A stretch of 54,256 nucleotides of DNA, taken from Clostridiales bacterium (GTDB taxonomy: Bacteria > Bacillota > Clostridia > Christensenellales > Aristaeellaceae). A model generated the notes under the pieces. That model did not search any database, had not been told where the DNA came from, and saw nothing but the letters and a program-made list of their open reading frames with translations. Positions within the stretch are counted from its first letter, which is position 1, and each line of letters starts with the position of its first letter. Shown in pieces: positions 9,039 through 16,469 of this stretch. Location: the NCBI GenBank assembly GCA_015056055.1, contig SVHC01000021.1, positions 1 to 54,256 of the forward strand, read 5' to 3'. The translations under genes and the position numbers were made by a program.

Positions 9039-9500
9039 ATGGATAACCGCTTAATCTCTCATAGCGATACCGCTTCTCATACATTTGGAAGCTTCATGCG
9101 GATGAAAAGGGAAGAAAAAGGGATCTCGCTACGCAGTTTCGCAAAAGAACTTCAAATTACAGCCGCATATTTGAGCGACGTTGAGAATGGTAATCGTCCA
9201 GCCCCCAAGAGTCGCCTAAATACCATATGCGATAAGCTCTGCCTTACCCAAGAAGATCGCGCTACTTTTTTTGATCTGGCTGCACTGACCTGTGGCAACC
9301 ACTACGAGGATATCAACCCTTACCTTACCCAAAATGAAGCAGCTCGAATTGCTCTGCGTAAGGCCAGAGATGCTGGCTTGTCAGATTCTTGGTGGCAAGA
9401 AATTATTTCTCAAATCGATGAAATCACAACAAATCAGATTCTTGGTGGCAAGAAATTATTTCTCAAATCGATGAAATCACAACAAATGAGTAATTTATAG
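9039..9500 (+). CDS. XRE-family transcriptional regulator with a duplicated 3' end
   Basis: Residues 15-65 form a classic XRE helix-turn-helix (FGSFMRMKREEKGISLRSFA, ITAAYLSDVENGNRPAPKSR). The remainder is helical with WWQEIISQIDEITTN. A 53-bp perfect tandem duplication (9382-9434 and 9435-9487) makes the last part odd: the second copy is read in another frame and adds QILGGKKLFLKSMKSQQMSNL. Without the duplication the protein would end TTNE at residue 133 instead of 153. The promoter is a perfect consensus. The gene is convergent with the tns operon, separated by a shared terminator, and may be cargo of the Tn7-like element. Confidence 0.85.
   Translation: MDNRLISHSDTASHTFGSFMRMKREEKGISLRSFAKELQITAAYLSDVENGNRPAPKSRLNTICDKLCLTQEDRATFFDLAALTCGNHYEDINPYLTQNEAARIALRKARDAGLSDSWWQEIISQIDEITTNQILGGKKLFLKSMKSQQMSNL
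9382..9487 (+). repeat. 53-bp perfect tandem duplication
   Basis: Copy one is 9382-9434 and copy two is 9435-9487, identical and adjacent. The unit is not a multiple of three, so it shifts the frame of the XRE gene end and replaces an early stop. Confidence 0.97.
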
Positions 9501-9564
9501 CTCTATCCATTAGTAATTTTCAGTTCGTTACCTACTACAACGGCCTCCCAAATTGAATAAGGTC

Positions 9565-9619
9565 AAAAATAACCACTAATGCACCTCAATCACGCGCAGT
9601 GCATAGTGGCTATTTTTTT
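9565..9619. terminator. bidirectional terminator between XRE gene and tnsC-like gene
   Basis: AAAAATAACCACTAATGCAC at 9565 pairs with GTGCATAGTGGCTATTTTTT ending at 9618, with two small mismatches. There is a T-run for the plus strand and an A-run that becomes a T-run on the minus strand, so it serves both convergent transcripts. Confidence 0.8.
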
Positions 9620-9623
9620 GTGT

Positions 9624-11030
9624 TCAATTATTTTCTGTCAGTTCAATTATTTGATTAACTATATCTGCATCCGTATGCTTCATCAGATATGGTATGGTTG
9701 CTTGAAAATTCTTCTTTTTCACACCCGATAATACCCGCACATCCGACCAGTAAAACGGAACACCCTTAGCTTGTAGTTGCCGATATGCCCATATGATTTT
9801 TCTTGCCCAGCTTTCGGGATAGGATTCGGTATGTCTTGCAAATATAGCTTTGCATCGAGGCATATTTTCAAGCTGATGCCCGCGTAAACCCATCTCACGA
9901 TATACGAGTCTTTCTGACACTCGTTCAGGTCTTCCATTTTCGTTAGCTGTACCATCATATATACCACTTACAACCGTTTCTAGTACAGGGGCGGTTTCTG
10001 CATCTAGCGTTTCCCAGTCTACAGGAGCTGCATCTTTCATATAATGGCTATCCATTTCTTTCTGAATCTGTTCCATTTTCAGCGATGGGGACGTCAATTC
10101 TTCAACCGTCAGCCCGAGGAAAAAAGCAATCTGACAGACTACAGAAAAATCAAAGTGGCTACCCAGCAAAACACGCTGGATCTGATGCATACTGGCAATG
10201 CTACATAAATACTGATTGAACTCCAATCTGTTATACTGCAGTCCGAGGGAACGCCTTGCAAGTTGCATAGCTTGTTCAAAAAACATGGTGCTTTCTGGCG
10301 TTCCTACCATACAAATACTGATTCCCGAATTGTTGATAAGCTGGGTAAGCATCCCCACAAGGTTCTTGCCATTTTTACTGTTGGCAACGTTCTGAATTTC
10401 GTCAACTATCAACAGTCCAATATGATTCAGCGCGACCGTACTTACCATACCAATCAGCATATCCACCGTTGATGCTCTGGATTTTATCGCATACTGATAA
10501 TATGTCGTTCCTAATTCTTCATTCGCTTTTCGCAGGATTTCCAGTAAAAGCCCCTTCACAGAGGAATCAAACGGACACTGCACCATCAGGCAGGGAATGA
10601 TTTTGCTGTGTGGCGTTTCAGTTTCTATCAGACGCTTTTCTGTTATCAGGAAAATAGCACGACTGATTGCACTACTCTTGCCTATTCCTGAAGCGCCAAT
10701 AATAGTATAGGAATCACTGCCGCCCATAATGCCGTTGTACGCCTGTTGCTGAATCGCCCTGTTGTTCTCATACCGTTGTTGGATTGCCAGCGTTGTATTT
10801 TTCTTTTGCAGCGAACGCAGAAGGGAAAGATATAGTTTACTGTATATCTCTATGGACATCTGAGAAGGCAGATATATTCTGTACAAATCCGACAATGCCA
10901 TCAGCCGCACAGCTTCATTTTTATTTCTGATACTTTCATCATATTCAGGCAGGATGGTCAGCGCAGACGCAAGTTCATTCCCTGGCAGCATTTTCGGCAT
11001 AGCATTTACAGCTTCCATCAGATTAACCAT
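9624..11030 (-). CDS. tnsC: TnsC-like AAA+ ATPase joined to a TnsD-like C-terminus
   Basis: Residues 1-275 are a TnsC/TniB-type AAA+ ATPase: Walker A GASGIGKSS (Lys118), Walker B LLIVDEIQN (Asp210-Glu211), sensor VGTPES, and the conserved MQLARRSLGLQY that marks Tn7-like TnsC proteins. From about 278 the sequence no longer follows TnsC as I know it. HQIQRVLLGSHFDFSVVCQIA, VDWETLDAETAPVLE, GRPERVSERLVYREMG and WARKIIWAYRQLQAKG look like the C-terminal DNA-binding half of TnsD. The C-terminal TnsC segment and the N-terminal TniQ zinc domain of TnsD are both missing, as if an in-frame deletion fused neighbouring tnsC and tnsD. It overlaps tnsB by 8 bp. The ATPase part is certain; the TnsD match rests on remembered family patterns. 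Confidence 0.85.
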   Translation of the reverse strand: MVNLMEAVNAMPKMLPGNELASALTILPEYDESIRNKNEAVRLMALSDLYRIYLPSQMSIEIYSKLYLSLLRSLQKKNTTLAIQQRYENNRAIQQQAYNGIMGGSDSYTIIGASGIGKSSAISRAIFLITEKRLIETETPHSKIIPCLMVQCPFDSSVKGLLLEILRKANEELGTTYYQYAIKSRASTVDMLIGMVSTVALNHIGLLIVDEIQNVANSKNGKNLVGMLTQLINNSGISICMVGTPESTMFFEQAMQLARRSLGLQYNRLEFNQYLCSIASMHQIQRVLLGSHFDFSVVCQIAFFLGLTVEELTSPSLKMEQIQKEMDSHYMKDAAPVDWETLDAETAPVLETVVSGIYDGTANENGRPERVSERLVYREMGLRGHQLENMPRCKAIFARHTESYPESWARKIIWAYRQLQAKGVPFYWSDVRVLSGVKKKNFQATIPYLMKHTDADIVNQIIELTENN

Positions 11031-12852
11031 TCTTCACACTTCCCATCACAAAATCCTTGTGTGTCTTGCGCTGTTCCTTCTTTCGCGTCTTTCTGACTTG
11101 CTTGATATCCGTATCACCATGCCGAACCGCAGAGCTTGCAATTGCTTCAATATGGTCTGCAAGGTCGATTTTTCCTTGGGTATTTTGGAATCTCACAGCT
11201 CTCTCACGGGTTTTTTGTTCATCTTTGAGTAAATCTACGTCCGAAAGCTTAAAACCGAAAAAACGGCTCTCAGCCAGTGTAAACTCCGTGAATATACCGT
11301 CATTCAACAGCCATACACTGGCAACGTCGTCAGGATTATACGCAACTGTAGCTGTTCCACCGTGTAAATAATGCTCAGTGAAATCCTCATTCTTATAGCG
11401 CAGCTTATTCACAAGTAATCCGTTTCTGTTGAATTTGCCTGTCGTTCGGGTGAAAAGTGTCAGCATCAATTCATCATATCTGACAGTGATAAGATTAGCA
11501 CCTGATTGTGATTTTCCCCAATTCCAGATGTCGCTTGAATGAGGATTTATGTTCTCTGCAAGCATTTCCCGCGTAAATGGGAAATCCTCAATAATGCGCT
11601 GATTGTTGTAGAAAAGGATGCAATGCAGAACAATTTTCTCAAAGTCCGCCATCGTTAGACAAGCATCACGCCGATAATCATGCACACCCCGTTCTTGAAA
11701 ATCAGGTTCTATCACGCCTTTGCCCTTCAGGTGTTTTTTATAGCACCCCTGAATCAGGTCAAAAAACTTCTCGACCACACCCTTTAGTTCTGGGCGATAT
11801 GCAGGGAGATTTATGATCGTCACACCCAACTCTGCCAGCTGTTCTATGTTGGAAGACTTATACTCAGTACCCATATCAGTTACAAGAGTCGCAGGCAACT
11901 GATTGCAGTCCCACTCTTCTCTCTGAATGCTGATGCCGAATTGCTTACACCATTCAACCTTGTCTGCAATCATATTGACCAGCAGATTTTTCAGGCTGTA
12001 CACGCCGCCTTCCCATGACAACGAATAGCCACAACACAAACCGCTATAAGCATCTACGCAGGCGGTCAGTATTGGTCTTCCTACCAGATTACCAGCATCA
12101 TCAACTAAATAAATATCGCAAATAGTAGAATCCAGCATACCCGTTCCGATCACAGGCGCAAACTGCTGCACACCATCTCCTAGCAAAGGTCTGTGATTAC
12201 GCTGATATTTCTTCAATCCTTCTCGCGAGATGTAATAAGTCTGCATCTTCCTGTGTTTCATGTAAAAATACTTAAATTGGTGCATAGAGGGATATTCAGG
12301 CAACAACCGTCCCGAAGAATCGCAGTATTTCTCTTTCAGCATCATGGTGTAAGCAGTGCTCAGGCTGTTCTTATGTCGTGTGTAGAAATACTTATTGAGT
12401 GCCCAGCGCATGTTTTTCTCATCCCGAGTCAGCTTTCTCTCCTGTTTTTTCGGCTTGGGAGCCAGTGCCGCAATGTCTTGATAAACAAGATACAACCAGA
12501 GATAATTTCTGATCGTCTGTTTGCTTACTGCCTTCTCTGCTGCAATACTGGTAATCATGGCACAGCGTTTCTTTTCATCACCGATAAAAGGCAAAACACC
12601 TGCAATTAGCCTGAAATGCTCATGTACGAAGCGTCTGCTTTCTTTATCCAATAAATCATACTCACAGATATTCTTGCCAGTAGCAGTCAGCATTTCTTCT
12701 TCGGTACATTCTACATAATCTGCAACCTCAGATTGTGATACCCACTTTGGCATGAATTTTCTTGTGCAGCCAACAATCAGCACAGAATCTTCCCTGACCT
12801 CCAGAATTCTAATGATATTGTCCCCACACTTCAAAAGCTCATTTTTCTGCAT
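11023..12852 (-). CDS. tnsB: TnsB-like DDE transposase
   Basis: The 609-aa protein is a Mu/TnsB-type rve transposase that cuts the 3' ends of the element and joins them to target DNA. The triad is visible as Asp241 (GMLDSTICD), Asp326 (LVTDMGTEY) and Glu361 (RPELKGVVEKFF), giving a DD35E spacing. N-terminal residues about 85-130 form HTH-like segments for end binding. The C-terminal third has the Mu-C beta barrel and a basic tail (QVRKTRKKEQRKTHKD) that in TnsB contacts TnsC. It overlaps tnsA by 14 bp and the tnsC-like gene by 8 bp, so the three are one operon. Confidence 0.92.
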   Translation of the reverse strand: MQKNELLKCGDNIIRILEVREDSVLIVGCTRKFMPKWVSQSEVADYVECTEEEMLTATGKNICEYDLLDKESRRFVHEHFRLIAGVLPFIGDEKKRCAMITSIAAEKAVSKQTIRNYLWLYLVYQDIAALAPKPKKQERKLTRDEKNMRWALNKYFYTRHKNSLSTAYTMMLKEKYCDSSGRLLPEYPSMHQFKYFYMKHRKMQTYYISREGLKKYQRNHRPLLGDGVQQFAPVIGTGMLDSTICDIYLVDDAGNLVGRPILTACVDAYSGLCCGYSLSWEGGVYSLKNLLVNMIADKVEWCKQFGISIQREEWDCNQLPATLVTDMGTEYKSSNIEQLAELGVTIINLPAYRPELKGVVEKFFDLIQGCYKKHLKGKGVIEPDFQERGVHDYRRDACLTMADFEKIVLHCILFYNNQRIIEDFPFTREMLAENINPHSSDIWNWGKSQSGANLITVRYDELMLTLFTRTTGKFNRNGLLVNKLRYKNEDFTEHYLHGGTATVAYNPDDVASVWLLNDGIFTEFTLAESRFFGFKLSDVDLLKDEQKTRERAVRFQNTQGKIDLADHIEAIASSAVRHGDTDIKQVRKTRKKEQRKTHKDFVMGSVKNG

Positions 12853-13216
12853 TGATCACAAGCCCCCAATCCGTCACACCATGCCTGAGCCAATACTCTC
12901 TTGAAGCATCCAGCAGTTTGATCGTCATCGGTTTCGTAAGCAATTTTCTCTGCACACACTCCCTGATCATCATGTCGCCATCGGACTTGATACACAGGAA
13001 ATCAGATGTATATTCCCCTTCTTCCAGCCCATCCAGAGGCACATTACACCTGATTTCCCTGATGCTGTCATCCGCTTGGAGCATATCGGCATAAACAGAT
13101 TGAATCGGATCGTATGAACGAAATACACCCTCACACTTACTGATTACCCGTTTTTCGCATCTGCCCTTGTACCCTTTCTTCCTCACAGAAAAACCTTCTT
13201 TCTGGCTCCAGCACAT
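12839..13216 (-). CDS. tnsA: TnsA-like transposon endonuclease
   Basis: This 125-aa protein carries the TnsA endonuclease core: EYTSDFLCI (Asp72), then RECVQRKLL (Gln89, Lys91), then DASREYWLRHGVTDWGLVI. TnsA cuts the 5' ends of the element, which makes transposition cut-and-paste rather than replicative. The N-terminal RKKGYKGR stretch is typical. The first acidic residue of the Tn7 TnsA site is not obvious, since the expected helix reads DPIQSVYADML. The start was set at ATG 13216, 11 bases after GGAGG; an inner GTG at residue 11 is possible. First gene of the tnsABC operon. Confidence 0.8.
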   Translation of the reverse strand: MCWSQKEGFSVRKKGYKGRCEKRVISKCEGVFRSYDPIQSVYADMLQADDSIREIRCNVPLDGLEEGEYTSDFLCIKSDGDMMIRECVQRKLLTKPMTIKLLDASREYWLRHGVTDWGLVINAEK

Positions 13217-13411
13217 CCACCAAAAAGCCTCCCAAAAATCCCCCAGAAATAGATTTTTTTCCCAAATCCATTTATTTTTGGGAAAGCAGTAAAATCATCC
13301 AATGAAACTCCATCTTTGGACTAATTTTTCCTAATTTCCTTCCCAAAAACATGTTTTCGAAAATACTCTATGTAGTGGTGCAAAGGCTGTTATCGTGTTT
13401 GCGTCTATTTT

Positions 13412-13483
13412 CCCGATTTTTCATTATCCTCCACCCACTCCAAACAACCCGATTTTCAGGTCTTTTTCGCTTCCACTCCACCA
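13412..13483. repeat. candidate TnsB-binding direct repeats
   Basis: CCCGATTTTTCA (13412) followed by a TCCACCCACTCC block, then CCCGATTTTCA (13448) followed by a TCCACTCCACCAC block, give two units about 36 bp apart in the same orientation. Repeated sites near the tnsA end are expected for TnsB binding. The assignment is inferred. Confidence 0.4.
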
Positions 13484-13486
13484 CTT

Positions 13487-13520
13487 AAAATTGGAATTTT
13501 ATGTGCTAAAAGCCGCTTTT
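13487..13520. promoter_or_regulatory. paired short palindromes near the element end
   Basis: AAAATTGGAATTTT (13487-13500) and AAAAGCCGCTTTT (13508-13520) are two neighbouring inverted repeats with six-base arms. They may be part of the transposon end or an operator for tnsABC; nothing further can be said. Confidence 0.35.
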
Positions 13521-13544
13521 TATCAAGTTTTTTCTCTATATTGG

Positions 13545-13582
13545 TAAAAAAAGACCCTGAAGGACGAATCCTTCAAGGTCTT
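13545..13582 (-). terminator. ppdK terminator
   Basis: On the minus strand AAGACCTTGAAGGA, a four-base loop and TCCTTCAGGGTCTT form a long stem followed by seven T, 74 bases after the ppdK stop codon. Confidence 0.92.
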
Positions 13583-13655
13583 ATCTTTTAATTGGTCAGG
13601 CGATAACCATTCTCATGGGTGATGAGGATAATGATTAGTGCACTGCGACAATTTC

Positions 13656-16295
13656 TTACTTGCCCTTCTTCTCGTTGATTGCGGCGTGAGCAGCAGCCAG
13701 ACGAGCGATCGGTACGCGATAGGGAGAGCAGGAAACGTAGTTCAGGCCAACCTTGTGGCAGAACTCAACGGAGGACGGATCGCCGCCGTGCTCGCCGCAG
13801 ATACCGATCTTGAGATCGGGGCGGGTCTGACGACCCAGGGTGGTAGCCATCTTGATCAGGCTGCCAACGCCGTTCTGGTCGATACGGGCGAAGGGATCGC
13901 TCTCCATGATCTTCTGATCATAGTAGTGGGTGAGGAACTTGCCGGCGTCGTCACGGGAGAAGCCGTAAGTCATCTGGGTCAGGTCGTTGGTGCCGAAGGA
14001 GAAGAACTCGGCCTTTTCGGCGATCTCGTCAGCAGTCAGAGCTGCACGCGGGATCTCGATCATGGTGCCGACCTTGTACTCGATCATGGCAGCCTTTTCG
14101 GACATAACCTTCTCAGCGGTCTTAACAACAACATCGCGAACGAAAGCCAGTTCCTTGACATTGCCTACCAGCGGAATCATGATTTCCGGATGAATGTTGT
14201 AGCCCTTCTCGGCGCGAACTTCGATAGCGGCCTCGATAACGGCGCGTGTCTGCATCTCGGCGATTTCCGGATAGGTGACAGACAGACGGCAGCCGCGATG
14301 ACCGAGCATCGGGTTGGACTCGTGCAGAGACTCGATCTTCTGGATAACGGCCTCAACAGTTACGCCCAGTTCGTTAGCGATAGCGGTGATTTCCTCAACA
14401 TCGGAAACCTGGGGCAGGAACTCGTGGAGCGGCGGATCCAGGTAACGGATGGTTACCGGGCGCTCTTCCATAGCCTCGTAGATGCCCTTGAAGTCGCCGC
14501 GCTGCATCGGCAGCAGCTTGTTGAGCGCTGCACGGCGCTGCTCTTCGGTATCGGCAAGAATCATCTCGCGAACCGCGGTGATACGGTCGGAGCTGAAGAA
14601 CATGTGCTCGGTACGGGTCAGACCGATACCTTCTGCACCGAAGCGAACTGCGGCAGCAGCATCGTCGGGAGTGTCGGCATTGGTACGAACCTGCAGACGG
14701 CGGGCGGCGTCGGCCCAGCCCATCAGACGTGCGAAGTCGCCGGTCATGTCGGCGGCAACGGTGTCGATAGCTTCGCCGTAAACCTTACCGGTGGAACCGT
14801 CGAGGGACATATAGTCGCCTTCAACGAAGGTGCGATCGCCGATGCGCAGAGTCTTTGCCTCTTCGTCAACGATCAGAGCGCTGCAGCCTGCTACGCAGCA
14901 GGTACCCATACCGCGGGCAACAACAGCAGCGTGGGAGGTCATACCGCCGCGGCAGGTCAGAATGCCCTGTGCGTGGTTCATGCCCTCGATGTCTTCCGGA
15001 GAGGTCTCCAGACGGACAAGCAGTACCTTCTGGCCGCTCTTGGCAGCAGCGGTAGCTTCAGCAGCAGTGAAGTAGATACGGCCGCAGGCAGCACCCGGGG
15101 ATGCCGGCAGACCGGTAGCAATAGCGGTGGCAGCCTTCAGAGCCTTGGCGTCGAACTGCGGATGCAACAGAGCGTCCAGCTGCTTGGGCTCAACCTTGAG
15201 GATAGCATCATCGGTGGAGATCATGCCCTCGTCAACGAGGTCAACAGCGATCTTCAGTGCAGCAGCGGCAGTACGCTTACCATTGCGGGTCTGCAGCATG
15301 TACAGCTTGCCGCGCTCGATGGTGTACTCCATGTCCTGCATGTCGCGATAGTGCTTTTCAAGGGTATCGGCGATGGTGACGAACTGATCGTAAACTTCCG
15401 GCATAACGGCCTGGAGAGTATCGATCTGCTGCGGGGTACGGATACCGGCAACAACGTCTTCGCCCTGTGCATTGATGAGGTATTCGCCGTAGAGCTTCTT
15501 CTCACCGGTGGCGGGGTTGCGGGTGAAGGCAACGCCGGTACCGGAGGTGTCACCCATGTTACCGAATACCATGGACTGTACGTTAACGGCAGTGCCCCAG
15601 TCGCCGGGGATGTCGTTCATGCGGCGGTAGTAGATGGCGCGCGGGTTGTCCCAGGAACGGAAAACAGCCTTGATAGCCTCAAGCAGCTGAACCTTGGGAT
15701 CCTGCGGGAACTCTTCGCCCTTGTTGGCGAGGTAGAGTTCCTTGAAGCGGCGAACGACTTCCTTCATATCCTCGGCATCGAGGTCGGTGTCGAACTTGGC
15801 GCCCTTGGCTTCCTTGATTTCGTCCAGTACGGCTTCGAACTTACGCTTCTCGATCTCCATAACAACGTCGGAGAACATCTGGATGAAGCGGCGGTAGGAG
15901 TCATATGCAAAACGCTCGTTGTTGGTCAGGTTGGCCAGACCCTTAACGGCGGTATCATTCAGACCAAGATTGAGGATGGTGTCCATCATACCGGGCATGG
16001 AAACGCGTGCACCGGAACGAACGGATACGAGGAACGGATTTTCCAGATCGCCGAACTTCTTCTGGCAGATCTCTTCCGTCTTGGCAAGAGCCTCGTCGAT
16101 CTGGGCGAGGATTTCTTCGGGAATCTGCTTATTGTTGTTGTAGTAAGCAGTGCAGGCTTCGGTGGAAACGGTGAAGCCCTGCGGTACCGGCAGACCCAGG
16201 TTGGTCATTTCAGCAAGGTTTGCGCCCTTACCGCCGAGCAGATTCTTCATATCCGCGCGGCCTTCCCGGAACAGATATACATACTTATGAGCCAT
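13656..16295 (-). CDS. ppdK: pyruvate, phosphate dikinase
   Basis: The 879-aa enzyme interconverts pyruvate, ATP and phosphate with phosphoenolpyruvate, AMP and pyrophosphate, a central glycolytic/gluconeogenic step in many Clostridia. The N-terminal ATP-grasp domain starts with GGKGANLAEMTNLGLPVP. The phosphohistidine domain has GGMTSHAAVVARGMG, with the catalytic His at residue 455, as in the Clostridium symbiosum enzyme. The C-terminal PEP/pyruvate barrel ends with GICGEHGGD (Cys833) and VSCSPYRVPIARLAAA. GCAGGAGGG precedes the ATG. It is a single-gene unit with its own promoter and terminator, and its 3' end faces the transposon. The 901-codon plus-strand frame over it is a shadow. Confidence 0.98.
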   Translation of the reverse strand: MAHKYVYLFREGRADMKNLLGGKGANLAEMTNLGLPVPQGFTVSTEACTAYYNNNKQIPEEILAQIDEALAKTEEICQKKFGDLENPFLVSVRSGARVSMPGMMDTILNLGLNDTAVKGLANLTNNERFAYDSYRRFIQMFSDVVMEIEKRKFEAVLDEIKEAKGAKFDTDLDAEDMKEVVRRFKELYLANKGEEFPQDPKVQLLEAIKAVFRSWDNPRAIYYRRMNDIPGDWGTAVNVQSMVFGNMGDTSGTGVAFTRNPATGEKKLYGEYLINAQGEDVVAGIRTPQQIDTLQAVMPEVYDQFVTIADTLEKHYRDMQDMEYTIERGKLYMLQTRNGKRTAAAALKIAVDLVDEGMISTDDAILKVEPKQLDALLHPQFDAKALKAATAIATGLPASPGAACGRIYFTAAEATAAAKSGQKVLLVRLETSPEDIEGMNHAQGILTCRGGMTSHAAVVARGMGTCCVAGCSALIVDEEAKTLRIGDRTFVEGDYMSLDGSTGKVYGEAIDTVAADMTGDFARLMGWADAARRLQVRTNADTPDDAAAAVRFGAEGIGLTRTEHMFFSSDRITAVREMILADTEEQRRAALNKLLPMQRGDFKGIYEAMEERPVTIRYLDPPLHEFLPQVSDVEEITAIANELGVTVEAVIQKIESLHESNPMLGHRGCRLSVTYPEIAEMQTRAVIEAAIEVRAEKGYNIHPEIMIPLVGNVKELAFVRDVVVKTAEKVMSEKAAMIEYKVGTMIEIPRAALTADEIAEKAEFFSFGTNDLTQMTYGFSRDDAGKFLTHYYDQKIMESDPFARIDQNGVGSLIKMATTLGRQTRPDLKIGICGEHGGDPSSVEFCHKVGLNYVSCSPYRVPIARLAAAHAAINEKKGK

Positions 16296-16350
16296 AAAAA
16301 TCCCTCCTGCGAATTTTTGATCTCCATATATCTATACTTCTAGCCCATTA

Positions 16351-16380
16351 ATTATAAACAAACAAGCCATATTTCGGCAA
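16351..16380 (-). promoter_or_regulatory. probable ppdK promoter
   Basis: On the minus strand TTGCCG is followed after 18 bases by TATAAT, about 55 bases before the ppdK start codon. Confidence 0.6.
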
Positions 16381-16409
16381 GGACTTTTTTGTTAAGGAAT
16401 TAAAACATT

Positions 16410-16438
16410 TTGCCTTTTGTGCGCATTTATGGTATAAT
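16410..16438 (+). promoter_or_regulatory. promoter of the deacetylase gene
   Basis: TTGCCT, 17 bases, TATAAT, then AGGAGGAG before the ATG at 16470. Confidence 0.7.
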
Positions 16439-16469
16439 ACTTTTGAACAACACCCTAGGAGGAGTACAA

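Larger units (their letters stand above)
13217..13655. other. noncoding end of the Tn7-like element and 3' flank of ppdK
   Basis: No gene is present. From the tnsA side it holds A/C-rich DNA with several CCCAAA-type motifs, two related direct units starting CCCGATTTT (13412 and 13448), two short palindromes (13487-13500, 13508-13520) and the ppdK terminator (13545-13582). The transposon right end and the tnsABC promoter must lie here, but I could not define a terminal TGT/ACA pair or a target duplication. Confidence 0.6.

Noticed and set aside
9292-9474. 60-codon plus-strand frame in the XRE gene
   Set aside because: It only reads the duplicated segment in another frame and has no ribosome binding site.
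9543-13236. GCCTCCCAAA at 9543-9552 and 13227-13236 as transposon ends
   Set aside because: Only ten bases, in direct rather than inverted orientation, and the second copy is too close to the tnsA start; chance is likely.
9501-13655. CRISPR-associated transposon
   Set aside because: No Cascade or Cas12k gene, no tniQ gene and no repeat-spacer array near the tns genes.
13638-16343. 901-codon plus-strand frame
   Set aside because: Exact antisense of ppdK; composition is that of a codon-bias shadow and there is no ribosome binding site.
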